NCBI RefSeq assembly: GCF_001552635.1
Contig: NZ_BCRO01000049.1
Coordinates: forward strand, 1 to 64,000
Origin: Actinomadura hibisca NBRC 15177
Lineage (GTDB): Bacteria > Actinomycetota > Actinomycetes > Streptosporangiales > Streptosporangiaceae
Length of the DNA: 64,000 bases
Direction of reading: 5' to 3'
The translations under genes and the position numbers were made by a program. Below are positions 46,749 through 54,854 of the stretch, piece after piece (the stretch's first letter is position 1; each line of letters opens with the position of its first letter). A model generated the notes under the pieces. That model ran no database searches. It worked only from the letters and a program-made list of their open reading frames with translations, and was not told the origin of the DNA.

Positions 46749-47435
46749 CTACTCGGCGGACTCGCCCTCGGCGGCTTCGCCCTCGCCCTCGCCCTCGGCG
46801 GCCTCGGTCTCGCCCTCGGCGGCCGCGGTCTCGCCCTCGGCGGCCGCGGTCTCGTCCTCGGCGGTCTCGGTGCTCTCCTCCAGCGCGGCGGCGGCGGCCG
46901 CGGCGTCGGTGATCTGCAGGACCAGGGCCTCCTCGTCGGTGACCAGGGTGGCGCCGGACGGCAGCTTCACGTCCTTGGCCAGCAGCTGGGAGCCGATCTC
47001 CAGGCCCTCGACGCTCACCTCGACCGACTCGGGGATGTGGGTCGCCTCGGCCTCGATGGACAGCTGCACCAGCTCCTGCTGGAGCTGGCCGCCGGAGACC
47101 AGCTCGCCGGTGATCTCCAGCGGGATCTCGACGGTGACCTTCTCGCCGCGCTTGACCAGCAGCAGGTCGACGTGCTCCAGGAAGCCCTTGATCGGGTCGC
47201 GCTGCACGTCCTTGGGCAGGGCGAGCTCGGCGCCCGAGCCGAGGCCGTCCAGGGTGAGCAGCACGTTGGGGGTCTTCAGGGCGAGCATCAGCTCGTGGCC
47301 CGGAAGGGAGATGTGCTGGGGGTCGGTGCCGTGGCCGTAGAGGACGGCGGGAACCTTGCCGGCCCGGCGGGTGCGCCGCGCGGCACCCTTACCGAACTCG
47401 GTGCGCGGCTCGGCGGCAATGCGTACCTCGGACAC
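46749..47435 (-). CDS. rplY: 50S ribosomal protein L25 (CTC family)
   Basis: 228 residues from the GTG at 47435, with AGGAG 8 bases upstream; a longer frame from 47465 has no site. The N-terminal 5S-rRNA-binding domain (EPRTEFGKGAARRTRRAGKV, PAVLYGHG) is followed by the CTC domain (VDLLLVKRGEKVTVEIPL). The last 50 residues are an acidic Glu/Ala/Gly repeat (AAEGETAAAEGETEAAEGEG) encoded by short DNA repeats at about 46755-46860. It binds 5S rRNA and is linked to stress survival in the CTC group. Confidence 0.95.
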   Translation of the reverse strand: MSEVRIAAEPRTEFGKGAARRTRRAGKVPAVLYGHGTDPQHISLPGHELMLALKTPNVLLTLDGLGSGAELALPKDVQRDPIKGFLEHVDLLLVKRGEKVTVEIPLEITGELVSGGQLQQELVQLSIEAEATHIPESVEVSVEGLEIGSQLLAKDVKLPSGATLVTDEEALVLQITDAAAAAAALEESTETAEDETAAAEGETAAAEGETEAAEGEGEGEAAEGESAE

Positions 47436-47616
47436 GGCGAAAACTCCTCGTTTGTTGCGATCCACGGCCGTCCGGCATTGGACGTCCGCTACGGACAGAG
47501 CGAATCAGGCGTTGCTCGATGCGTCAGGCGCCTCGAAGATTCTTTGCGTTCCCCAGGGAGTGCGAGACCTGTGCCGGAACCGCACTGAACGACCCGGGGC
47601 ATACGCGGATTCGACA

Positions 47617-47643
47617 AGTCTAGCCGATCGGCGCAATGCGCAA
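47617..47643 (-). promoter_or_regulatory. candidate rplY promoter in a 359-bp gap
   Basis: On the minus strand, TTGCGC (47638-47643) and TAGACT (47617-47622) are spaced 15 bases (16 if TTTGCG is used). The gap 47436-47794 otherwise holds the prs terminator and a leader of about 175 bases with no recognised riboswitch or ORF. Confidence 0.5.
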
Positions 47644-47741
47644 AGCCAGCGGCCCCGCACGGCCACGCGATCGTTACCGTCCCCCGGGCCCCTGCCGGAC
47701 CCGCCGTCCAGGGTAGGCGAACGGCGCCGCGCGCGACGCAC

Positions 47742-47773
47742 GGACGCCGGGTCCCGATCGGGACCCGGCGTCC
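47742..47773 (-). terminator. perfect 32-base palindrome after prs
   Basis: Two 16-base arms with no spacer (47742-47757 and 47758-47773), 21 bases beyond the prs stop. It will form a GC-rich stem and terminate prs. Confidence 0.85.
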
Positions 47774-47794
47774 GGGGGGGTCGTGCGGCCGCGG

Positions 47795-48775
47795 CTAGCT
47801 GTGGCCGCCGAACAGGCTGGTCACCGAGCCGTCGGAGAACACCTCGTTGATCGCGCGGGCGACCAGCGGGGCGATCGACAACACGGTCAGCTTGTCGAAC
47901 TGCTTCTCCTCGGGGATCGGCAGGGTGTTGGTCAGCACCACCTCGGAGATCCGCGAGTTCTTGAGGCGGTCGACCGCCGGGCCCGACAACACGCCGTGCG
48001 TGGCGGCCACCACGACCTTGGTGGCGCCCTGCTCGAACAGCGCGTCGGCGGCCTTCACGATGGTGCCGCCGGTGTCGATCATGTCGTCCACGATGACGCA
48101 GGTGCGGCCCTTGACCTCGCCGACCACGTCGAAGACCTTGACCTCGTTGGCCACGTCCGGATCGCGCTTCTTGTGGATGATCGCCATCGGCACGCCGCCC
48201 ATCCGGTCCGACCAGCGCTCGGTGACGCGCACCCGGCCGGCGTCGGGGGCGACCATGGTGACCTGGGTGAGGTCCAGCCGGCTCTCGAAGTGCGCGGCCA
48301 GCAGGTCCAGCGCGAACAGGTGGTCCACCGGGCCGTCGAAGAAGCCCTGGATCTGCGCGGTGTGCAGGTCCACGGTGATCAGCCGGTCGGCCCCGGCGGT
48401 CTTGAACAGGTCGGCCATCAGCCGCGCCGAGATGGGCTCGCGGCCGCGGTGCTTCTTGTCCTGCCGGGCGTAGCCGAAGAACGGCGCGACCACCGTGATC
48501 CGCTTGGCGGAGGCGCGCTTGAGCGCGTCCACCATGATCAGCTGCTCCATGATCCACTGGTTGATGGGAGCGGTGTGGCTCTGGATCACGAAGGCGTCGG
48601 AGCCGCGGACCGACTCCAGGAACCGCACGAACGTCTCACCGTTGGCGAAGTCGTACGCCGAGGTCGGCGTCAGCTCGACGTGGAGGTTGTCGGCTACTTC
48701 CTTGGCCAGGTCCGGGTGGGCTCGGCCGGTGAAGAGCATCAGCTTCTTCTGGCCGCTCGCCTTGATCCCACTCAC
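47795..48775 (-). CDS. prs: ribose-phosphate pyrophosphokinase
   Basis: 326 residues from the GTG at 48775, chosen for GAGGGGGAG 9 bases upstream and for matching the usual length; an in-frame start at 48844 would add 23 residues. KRASAKRITVVAPFFGYARQ, DLHTAQIQGFF and the PRPP loop VIVDDMIDTGGT are canonical. It makes PRPP for nucleotide, His and Trp synthesis. It follows glmU by 132 bases. Confidence 0.97.
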   Translation of the reverse strand: MSGIKASGQKKLMLFTGRAHPDLAKEVADNLHVELTPTSAYDFANGETFVRFLESVRGSDAFVIQSHTAPINQWIMEQLIMVDALKRASAKRITVVAPFFGYARQDKKHRGREPISARLMADLFKTAGADRLITVDLHTAQIQGFFDGPVDHLFALDLLAAHFESRLDLTQVTMVAPDAGRVRVTERWSDRMGGVPMAIIHKKRDPDVANEVKVFDVVGEVKGRTCVIVDDMIDTGGTIVKAADALFEQGATKVVVAATHGVLSGPAVDRLKNSRISEVVLTNTLPIPEEKQFDKLTVLSIAPLVARAINEVFSDGSVTSLFGGHS

Positions 48776-48882
48776 CTCTGACAACTCCCCCTCAATGGAA
48801 CTTCCCTTGCCGTGGGTTGTCGTCCCCACTGCCCGCACGCGCAAGAGTCGCTCTCCCGTGTCGCGCGGGACGTCTGTTGTGG

Positions 48883-48902
48883 CCGGGAGGACAGCCTCCC
48901 GG
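48883..48902 (-). terminator. hairpin between glmU and prs
   Basis: CCGGGAGG-ACAG-CCTCCCGG, a perfect 8-bp stem with a tetraloop, just beyond the glmU stop (48908). No U tract; it may attenuate rather than stop transcription into prs. Confidence 0.55.
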
Positions 48903-48907
48903 CGCGG

Positions 48908-50365
48908 TCAGCCCGCGCCCTCGCCCGCACCGTCCGCGCCGGCCTCCCGCGCGCGGCGGGCGGCCTCGGCGGACTTCGTGCCGGCCAGGCGGCGCTCGGT
49001 CCATCCCGCGATGTTGCGCTGCCGCGCCCGCGCGACGGCCATCGCGCCGGGCGGCACGTCGGAGACGATGACCGAGCCGGCGGCCGTGTAGGCCCCGTCG
49101 CCGATCTCGACCGGCGCGACGATCATGTTGTCGCTGCCGATCTTGACGTGGTCGCCCACGACGCTGCGGTGCTTGTTGACGCCGTCGTAGTTGACGAACA
49201 CCGACGAGGCCCCGATGTTGCAGCCCTCGCCGATCTCGGCGTCGCCCACGTAGGTCAGGTGCGGGACCTTCGACCCCTCGCCGACCTCGGCGTTCTTCAT
49301 CTCAACATACGTCCCCGCCTTGGCCTTGCGCGCCAGCCGCGTGCCCGGCCGTAGGTAGGCGTAGGGGCCGACGGACGCCTCCGGGCCGATCTCGGCGCCG
49401 ACGCACACCGCGTTGACCACCGTGGCGTCCGCGCCGACGCGGGTGTCGGTCAGCGTGCAACCCGGCCCGACCTCGGCGCCCTCGCCCAGGTGGGTGGCGC
49501 CGTGCAGCTGGGTGCCGGGGCGGACGACGGCGTCGGGCTCGGCGGTGACCTGCACGTCGATCCAGGTGGTGGCGGGGTCGACGATCGTGACGCCGGCCCG
49601 CATGTGGGCCTCCAGCACGCGGTCGTTGAGCTGCCGCCGCGCCTGGGCGAGCTGCACCTTGTCGTTGACGCCCTGCGTCTCGACCCAGTCGGGGGTCAGG
49701 AACGCCCCGGCCCGGTGGCCGTCGCCGCGCAGGATGGCGACCACGTCGGTGAGGTATTCCTCACCGTTGGCGTTGTCGGTGGTGACCCGCTTGAGGGCGT
49801 CGCCCAGCAGCGCGCCGTCGAAGGCGTACATGCCGACGTTGATCTCGCGGACGGCGCGTTGCGCGTCGTCGGCGTCCTTGTGCTCGATGATCGAGGTCAC
49901 CGCGCCGTCGGCGCCGCGCATGATGCGTCCGTAACCGGTGGCGTCGGGCATCTCGGTGGTGAGGACCGTCACCGCGTTGCCCTCGTCCTCGTGCGTCCGC
50001 ACGAGCCGGGCGAGGGTCTCCCCGCGCAGCAGCGGGTGGTCGCCGTTGGTGACCACGACGGTCCCGCTCAGCGGGCCGACCTGCTCCAGGACCGTGCGGA
50101 CGGCGTGCCCGGTGCCGCCCTGCCGCTCCTGCACGACCGGCTCGGCGGCCGGGGCGTGCCCGGCCAGGTGCTCGACCACCTGCTCGCGGCGGTGGCCGAC
50201 GACCACCACCAGGCGCTCGGGGTCCAGCTCACCGGCCGCGGCCAGCACGTGGCCGAGCATGGAGCGCCCGCCCAGCTCGTGCAGGACCTTGGAGGTACGG
50301 GACTTCATCCGGGTGCCCTCGCCTGCGGCGAGGACGATGACGGCAGCCGGGCGGCTCGCGCTCAC
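48908..50365 (-). CDS. glmU: bifunctional N-acetylglucosamine-1-phosphate uridyltransferase / glucosamine-1-phosphate acetyltransferase
   Basis: 485 residues from the GTG at 50365 with AGGAG 7 bases upstream. N-terminal pyrophosphorylase with LAAGEGTRMKS and QGGTGHAVR; C-terminal left-handed beta-helix with GPYAYLRPGTRLARKAKAG and the acetyl-CoA region. It makes UDP-GlcNAc for peptidoglycan and for any GlcNAc in the polymer. The last 25 residues are an Ala/Gly tail. Confidence 0.97.
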   Translation of the reverse strand: MSASRPAAVIVLAAGEGTRMKSRTSKVLHELGGRSMLGHVLAAAGELDPERLVVVVGHRREQVVEHLAGHAPAAEPVVQERQGGTGHAVRTVLEQVGPLSGTVVVTNGDHPLLRGETLARLVRTHEDEGNAVTVLTTEMPDATGYGRIMRGADGAVTSIIEHKDADDAQRAVREINVGMYAFDGALLGDALKRVTTDNANGEEYLTDVVAILRGDGHRAGAFLTPDWVETQGVNDKVQLAQARRQLNDRVLEAHMRAGVTIVDPATTWIDVQVTAEPDAVVRPGTQLHGATHLGEGAEVGPGCTLTDTRVGADATVVNAVCVGAEIGPEASVGPYAYLRPGTRLARKAKAGTYVEMKNAEVGEGSKVPHLTYVGDAEIGEGCNIGASSVFVNYDGVNKHRSVVGDHVKIGSDNMIVAPVEIGDGAYTAAGSVIVSDVPPGAMAVARARQRNIAGWTERRLAGTKSAEAARRAREAGADGAGEGAG

Positions 50366-50572
50366 GAAGAGGCTCCTCGGCATTGCGGACGGAAAGAGGC
50401 TCGGGCGCCCCGGACCTGGGTCCTGGACCTGTCCGGCCACCGTCTGCCTGCGGTAACAGGGCATGACGGAACACGGCTCGCCCGACACCCGAAGGATACC
50501 GCCCGCCCCCGATATGTCACCCCGGGGCCCGCCCGACACGACCGCGGCGCGGCCGGCGCCGCGCCGCTAGGG

Positions 50573-50643
50573 CTCCCGGGGGAGGAATCGAACCTCCGTT
50601 GACTGAACCAAAATCAGTAGTCCTGCCTCTAGACGACCCGGGA
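50573..50643 (-). tRNA. tRNA-Gln (anticodon TTG)
   Basis: 71 bases on the minus strand. Acceptor arms TCCCGGG and CCCGGGA pair fully with discriminator G. Anticodon arm ACTGA-TTTTGGT-TCAGT gives anticodon TTG (codon CAA), and the T arm GGAGG-TTCGATT-CCTCC is canonical. CCA is not encoded. Located between glmU and the ADP-ribosylglycohydrolase gene. Confidence 0.95.
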
Positions 50644-50650
50644 AGGTCCG

Positions 50651-50698
50651 GTCCCGGCGGCCTGCCCCGTCGAGAGGGGCGCCGTCCAGGACCGGGAC
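50651..50698 (-). terminator. branched hairpin downstream of the ADP-ribosylglycohydrolase gene
   Basis: Outer 7-bp stem GTCCCGG/CCGGGAC (50651-50657, 50692-50698) enclosing GCCCC/GGGGC (50664-50668, 50676-50680). It lies 62 bases beyond the stop at 50760 and just upstream of the tRNA. Confidence 0.5.
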
Positions 50699-50759
50699 TC
50701 ACGATACCGGTTCCCGGGCCGTCGCCCCATTCGGTAAACGGAAGATCCCGGCGGTGCCT

Positions 50760-51299
50760 TCAGTTCCCGGCGGCGAGCCAGTCGGGAAGCGGCTCTCGGG
50801 CCGACAGCCAGGCTTCGGGGATTCCCTCCGCGCCCAGGTGTGCGCCGACGACGCCGCCCGCGATGGCGGCGGTGGTGTCCATGTCGCCGCCGACCATCGC
50901 GCAGGCGCGTACGGCGGACTCGAAATCGGTGAGGCGGGTGGCGGCGGCCCACAGCGCGAACGGAACGGTGTCCTGAGCCGTGATGCGGTCGCCCTCGCGC
51001 ACGCGCATGAGGAGTTCGTAGGCACCCGCGCCGTAGCCGCGGCCGACGTCCATGCGGGAGGCGAACGATTCGGCCAGGTCATCCTGCTCTATACGCCCGT
51101 GTCGGTTTAGGACGTCCACGATCGAGCAGGCCATCTGCGTGTCGTCCGACCACTCCCACGGCGCCGGGGGCAGGCCGGACACGGGGGACACGCCCCTGTT
51201 GTCGAGCATGAAGAACTGGTCGCCGAAGGCGTCGCCGGTCGAGAGGCCGGCGAGCGAACCTTCGGCGAGCACCGAGCGTTGGTCGGAGGTGAGGGCCAT
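50760..51299 (-). CDS. short ADP-ribosylglycohydrolase-family protein
   Basis: 179 residues from the ATG at 51299 (AAGGA upstream). It has the N-terminal GSLAGLSTGDAFGDQF, metal-binding WSDDTQMA, and C-terminal VGGDMDTTAAIAGGVVGAHL. Relatives are about 300 residues; the middle, including the GNGAAMR-type substrate loop, is missing between REGDRI (about 110) and DTVPFALW. The frame is open, so this looks like an old in-frame deletion or a reduced subfamily. It would remove ADP-ribose from protein or small-molecule substrates if active. Confidence 0.8.
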   Translation of the reverse strand: MALTSDQRSVLAEGSLAGLSTGDAFGDQFFMLDNRGVSPVSGLPPAPWEWSDDTQMACSIVDVLNRHGRIEQDDLAESFASRMDVGRGYGAGAYELLMRVREGDRITAQDTVPFALWAAATRLTDFESAVRACAMVGGDMDTTAAIAGGVVGAHLGAEGIPEAWLSAREPLPDWLAAGN

Positions 51300-51403
51300 C
51301 CCGGTCCTTTCTTTCTCAGGCGGAGCCGCCGCCATCTGACGCGCACGCGAGCCTTGCGCCTCCAGAGCCGGAATCCCACTGATTTTACTCGTGCACGCTG
51401 TCC

Positions 51404-51437
51404 AACCTACGCAAGCGTAGGTTACGGTGGCGTAGGT
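51404..51437. promoter_or_regulatory. 20-bp inverted repeat plus extra half-site upstream of the desaturase
   Basis: AACCTACGC-AA-GCGTAGGTT (51404-51423) is a perfect inverted repeat; GCGTAGGT recurs at 51430-51437, 15 bases from the first copy. TAGGTT at 51418-51423 inside it could be the -10. It lies 47 bases before the desaturase ATG and is a strong candidate operator for the TetR protein encoded just downstream. Confidence 0.65.
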
Positions 51438-51469
51438 AAGCGTCCTCCAAGCGCAGGAAGTGGTGACAC

Positions 51470-52429
51470 ATGACTACAGCCCCCGTTGTCGACCCCTCGC
51501 CGTCCCGGCCGCAGCCCAGGCCCGAAGTCGAACCGGGCGTCCGGGGCAACGCCGAGAAAATCCTCATCGGGGTCTTCACCGGGGTCCCCTTCCTCGCGCT
51601 GATCGCGGCCGTGCCGCTCGCCTGGGGACGTTTCCTGGGCTGGTCGGACGTGCTGCTGACGGCCGTCTTCTACTTCATCTCCGCCGGCGGCATCACCGTC
51701 GGCTACCACCGCTACTTCACGCACGGCTCGTTCAAGGCCAACCGCCCCCTGAAGATCTTCCTGGCGATCGCCGGCGGCCTGGCCATGGAGGGCCCGGTCA
51801 TCACCTGGGTCGCCGACCACCGGCGGCACCACAAGCACTCCGACAAGGAGATGGACCCGCACTCGCCCTGGCGCTTCGGCGACGACTGGAAGGCGCTGAC
51901 CAAGGGCCTGCTGTGGGCGCACTACGGCTGGCTGTTCAACGCCAACCGCACCTCCAAGGAGCGCTTCGCCAAGGACCTGCTGAACGACAAGGACATGGTC
52001 CGCATCCACAAGTGGTTCCCCGGCCTGGTCGCGGTGTCGTTCCTGCTCCCGGCCGCGCTCGGCGGCCTCATCACCATGTCCTGGATGGGCGCGCTGACCG
52101 CCCTGTTCTGGGCCGGGTTCGTGCGCATCACGCTGGTGCACCACGTCACCTGGTCGATCAACTCGATCTGCCACACCTTCGGCGAGAAGCCCTTCGAGGC
52201 GCGTGACAAGTCCCGCAACGTGTGGTGGCTCGCCATCCCGTCGCTGGGCGAGTCCTGGCACAACCTGCACCACTCGGACCCGACCTGCGCCCGGCACGGC
52301 GTGCTCAAGGGCCAGGTGGACATCAGCGCCCGCGTGATCTGGACGTTCGAGAAGGCGGGCTGGGCGCACGACGTGCGCTGGCCGACCCCGGAGCGCCTGG
52401 AAGCCAAGCGCGTCAAGCAGGCGGCCTAG
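51470..52429 (+). CDS. acyl-CoA/acyl-lipid delta-9-type fatty acid desaturase
   Basis: 319 residues. The three histidine boxes for the di-iron centre are HRYFTH (near 81), HRRHHKH (near 117) and HNLHH (near 265), between hydrophobic hairpins. It introduces a cis double bond into acyl chains at the membrane using O2 and an electron donor, adjusting fluidity. AGGAAG precedes the ATG. A TetR gene follows after 58 bases and a palindrome sits in the promoter, so expression probably responds to acyl-CoA or membrane state. Confidence 0.95.
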   Translation: MTTAPVVDPSPSRPQPRPEVEPGVRGNAEKILIGVFTGVPFLALIAAVPLAWGRFLGWSDVLLTAVFYFISAGGITVGYHRYFTHGSFKANRPLKIFLAIAGGLAMEGPVITWVADHRRHHKHSDKEMDPHSPWRFGDDWKALTKGLLWAHYGWLFNANRTSKERFAKDLLNDKDMVRIHKWFPGLVAVSFLLPAALGGLITMSWMGALTALFWAGFVRITLVHHVTWSINSICHTFGEKPFEARDKSRNVWWLAIPSLGESWHNLHHSDPTCARHGVLKGQVDISARVIWTFEKAGWAHDVRWPTPERLEAKRVKQAA

Positions 52430-52487
52430 GCTGGAAGGGCAGACGACTTTCCGCCACGCGGGTCCGCAGGCCCGCCCGACCGAGACA

Positions 52488-53366
52488 ATGGGGCCCGTGA
52501 CTGAACCCGCCCCCCGGTCCCGCAGGAAGCGGATGACCGGCAAGGAACGACGCGAGCAGCTCCTCACCATCGGCCGCACGCTCTTCGCCGAACGGGGCCT
52601 GGACGGCACGTCGGTGGAGGAGATCGCCGCCGCGGCCGGGGTCTCCAAGCCGGTGGTGTACGAGCACTTCGGCGGCAAGGAGGGGCTGTACGCGGTCGTG
52701 GTGGACCGCGAGTTCGAGAAGTTGCTGGGCCTGGTCACCGAGGCGCTGACCTCGGCGATCCACTACCGCCGCAAGCTGGAGAGGGCGGCGCTGGCGCTGC
52801 TGGAGTACATCGACGAGAACCCCGACGGCTTCCGCATCCTGGTGCGCGACTCCCACGGCGGCACCGGCACCGGCAGCTACGCCAGCCTGCTCAGCGAGAT
52901 CGCGGGCGAGGTCGAGCACCTGATGGCCCAGGAGCTGGACCGGCACGAGTACGACGACAAGTTCGCGCCCATGTACGCGCAGATGCTGGTCGGGATGGTC
53001 GCGCTGACCGGGCAGTGGTGGCTGGACGCGCGGCGGCCCAAGCGCGAGGAGGTCGCCGCGCACGTGGTGAACCTCGCCTGGAACGGCCTGTCGGGCCTGG
53101 AGCCCAGGCCGTCGCTGGACCCGCGCCGCCGCCGCAAGGAGCTGGAGCGGCTGGAGAAGCGCGCGGAGAAGGCCGCGGCCAAGGCCGAGAAGGCCGAGGA
53201 ACGCGCGCTGGCCAGGGCGGAGAAGGCCCAGCGCAAGCAGCGCCGCCCCGACGAGGAGGCGCTGCCCGAGGCGGCCGAGGCGTCCGAGGAGGACGTGCCC
53301 GAGGAGGCCACCGAGGCGGTCGTCGAACCGGCCGCCGAGGTGGCCACGGAGATCGGCTCGCGCTGA
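52488..53366 (+). CDS. TetR-family regulator with long charged C-terminal extension
   Basis: 292 residues from the ATG at 52488; a GTG at 52497 is an alternative. HTH region SVEEIAAAAGVSKPVVYEHF near residues 43-62, then a TetR ligand domain to about 200. After LEPRPSLDPRRRRKELERLEK comes a coiled-coil/low-complexity tail of about 85 residues (Ala/Lys/Glu heptads then acidic). Normal TetR proteins stop near 200-220. It probably controls the desaturase in front of it. Confidence 0.9.
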   Translation: MGPVTEPAPRSRRKRMTGKERREQLLTIGRTLFAERGLDGTSVEEIAAAAGVSKPVVYEHFGGKEGLYAVVVDREFEKLLGLVTEALTSAIHYRRKLERAALALLEYIDENPDGFRILVRDSHGGTGTGSYASLLSEIAGEVEHLMAQELDRHEYDDKFAPMYAQMLVGMVALTGQWWLDARRPKREEVAAHVVNLAWNGLSGLEPRPSLDPRRRRKELERLEKRAEKAAAKAEKAEERALARAEKAQRKQRRPDEEALPEAAEASEEDVPEEATEAVVEPAAEVATEIGSR

Positions 53367-53375
53367 TCCTCCCGC

Positions 53376-53403
53376 GGGTGACCGGGGCCACGCCCGGTCA
53401 CCC
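53376..53403 (+). terminator. hairpin after the TetR gene
   Basis: Perfect 11-bp stem (53376-53386 with 53393-53403), 6-base loop, 9 bases beyond the TetR stop. Confidence 0.8.
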
Positions 53404-53474
53404 CGGCTGACGCAGCGTAAGAATTGTCATACCCGTGTCCTAGCCTCGGCGGTGAACCGAGAAGGAGGACACGG

Positions 53475-53561
53475 ATGCAGAACCCCCCGCTCCACTCCCC
53501 GCCCCAGCCCTCGCTCCCCCACCGCTTAACCGGGCACATGAGCGCGGAGGCGCCGCCATGA
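53475..53561 (+). CDS. 28-residue leader-like peptide with a TTA codon
   Basis: ATG at 53475 preceded by AAGGAGG with ideal spacing, one of the best binding sites in the window. The peptide is Pro/His/Ser-rich (MQNPPLHSPPQPSLPHRL...). Codon 18 is TTA, a codon that is very rare in GC-rich actinomycetes and in Streptomyces needs the bldA tRNA. Its stop overlaps the next ATG as ATGA, so it may act as a translation-coupling leader. Function unknown. Confidence 0.55.
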   Translation: MQNPPLHSPPQPSLPHRLTGHMSAEAPP

Positions 53562-53794
53562 GCGCGCCCGGGGGCCGCACGGCGGCCGACACGACGGCGG
53601 ACGACTGCGCCGCCGACTTCCTGACGGACGTGGAAGAGTCGCTGGACATCCTGACGGACGCCTGCCGAGCCCCGGCGAACGCCTTCACGAACGCCACACG
53701 ACCTCGCGACCACGTGGCTGAGCTGCGCCGTCTGCTACTCCGCCTGCACGCCCTACTACTCAACTGGGAGGCGGAGACGACCCCACGACGCTGA
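53558..53794 (+). CDS. small helical protein of unknown function
   Basis: 78 residues: an acidic Asp/Thr/Ala-rich first half (TADDCAADFLTDVEESLDIL) and a Leu/Arg-rich amphipathic helix (HVAELRRLLLRLHALLLNWE). Translation is probably coupled to the 28-residue ORF by the ATGA overlap, as it has no good site of its own. No family recognised; cytosolic. Confidence 0.6.
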   Translation: MSAPGGRTAADTTADDCAADFLTDVEESLDILTDACRAPANAFTNATRPRDHVAELRRLLLRLHALLLNWEAETTPRR

Positions 53795-53894
53795 GGAACG
53801 ACACCGGCCCACCTGGGAGCCACGCTGGGAGCCAACGGGTGCCGCTTGGAGCTACCGGACATCGCCAGGTCGGCTCGGTTCCGGGAAGCGAAAA

Positions 53895-53931
53895 CCGGTG
53901 GCCGTCTGGAGTTCGTCCAGGCGGCCACCGG
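53895..53931 (-). terminator. intrinsic terminator facing left
   Basis: 16-base arms (53895-53910, 53916-53931), one wobble pair, 5-base loop, followed on the minus strand by TTTTCGC. It lies about 117 bases beyond the methyltransferase stop at 54048. Confidence 0.75.
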
Positions 53932-53972
53932 CCGGGGTCGCCGGCTCGGGTCGCGAGTCCGGGGCTGGTCGA

Positions 53973-54041
53973 GTGCCGCCCGCCGTCCGAGGGGGCACAC
54001 CGCAGGGGAACGAGTCGTGTCCCTCGCACGGCGGGCGGCAC
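53973..54041. terminator. long two-part hairpin between convergent genes
   Basis: Outer perfect 14-bp stem (53973-53986, 54028-54041) continues as an inner stem of about 10 bp with a 3-base bulge (53988-54000 with 54017-54026), forming a 69-base rod. It starts 6 bases beyond the methyltransferase stop. Probably a terminator; the length and regularity also allow a structured RNA. Confidence 0.6.
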
Positions 54042-54047
54042 CCTGCT

Positions 54048-54854
54048 CTAGGGGCCGGCGCGTCTCGCCACCACGAAGACGCGCCGGAACGGGAACACGG
54101 TGCCGTAGGACGCGGGCGGGTACGCCTCGCGCAGCCGGGCTCCGTACTCCTGGAGGAAGTCGTCGGTGTCGCCTGGGCCCAGCCGGGCCAGGACGGGGCG
54201 CAGCGCCGTGCCCTTGACCCATTCCAGGACGGGGTCGTCGCCGGGCAGCACCTGCGCGTAGGTGGTCTCCCACGCGTCCACGGCGTAGCCGAGGGGGGCG
54301 AGCAGGTCCAGGTAACCGGCGGGGTCGCGCACGGGGTCGCGTCGCACCGCGCCGGTGAGCAGGTCGCGCCATCGGGGCGACTCGCACAGCTCGCGGAGGA
54401 TCGTGTGGCTGGGGGCGTCGAAGTTGCCGGGCACCTGGAAGGCCAGCACGCCGCCGGGGGCCAGCGCCTCGCCCCAGCGGGGCAGCAGTTCGGCGTGCTC
54501 GGGCACCCAGTGCAGCACCGCGTTGGACACGATGAGGTCGAGCGGCTCGACGGCCTGCCAGGTGGTCACGTCACCGACCTCGAAGCGCGTCCGGGGGCTC
54601 TGGTGGGCCCGCGCCGCCGCGATCATCTCGGGCGAGGAGTCGACGCCGTGGATCCCGGCGTCCGGCCAGCGCTGCGCCAGCGAGGCGGTCAGCTCGCCCG
54701 AACCGCAGCCGAGGTCGACGACGCGGCGGGGCGCGGCCAGGGGCACGCGGCCGAGCAGTTCGGCGAACGGCCGTCCGCGCTCGTCGCCGAAGACCCCGTA
54801 CTGCGCGGGGTCCCACACGGCGGCGGGCGGCTGGGCGCCTGCTTGTCTCGACAT
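54048..54854 (-). CDS. tam: trans-aconitate 2-methyltransferase-like protein
   Basis: 268 residues from the ATG at 54854. The Tam-type start VWDPAQYGVFGDERGRPFAEL is followed by SAM motif VVDLGCGSGELTASLA and IVSNAVLHWVPEH. Tam methylates trans-aconitate, an inhibitor of the citric acid cycle. No binding site precedes the ATG, so the mRNA may be leaderless. One of three MarR-type boxes covers its start codon, so the divergent MarR gene probably represses it. Confidence 0.88.
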   Translation of the reverse strand: MSRQAGAQPPAAVWDPAQYGVFGDERGRPFAELLGRVPLAAPRRVVDLGCGSGELTASLAQRWPDAGIHGVDSSPEMIAAARAHQSPRTRFEVGDVTTWQAVEPLDLIVSNAVLHWVPEHAELLPRWGEALAPGGVLAFQVPGNFDAPSHTILRELCESPRWRDLLTGAVRRDPVRDPAGYLDLLAPLGYAVDAWETTYAQVLPGDDPVLEWVKGTALRPVLARLGPGDTDDFLQEYGARLREAYPPASYGTVFPFRRVFVVARRAGP

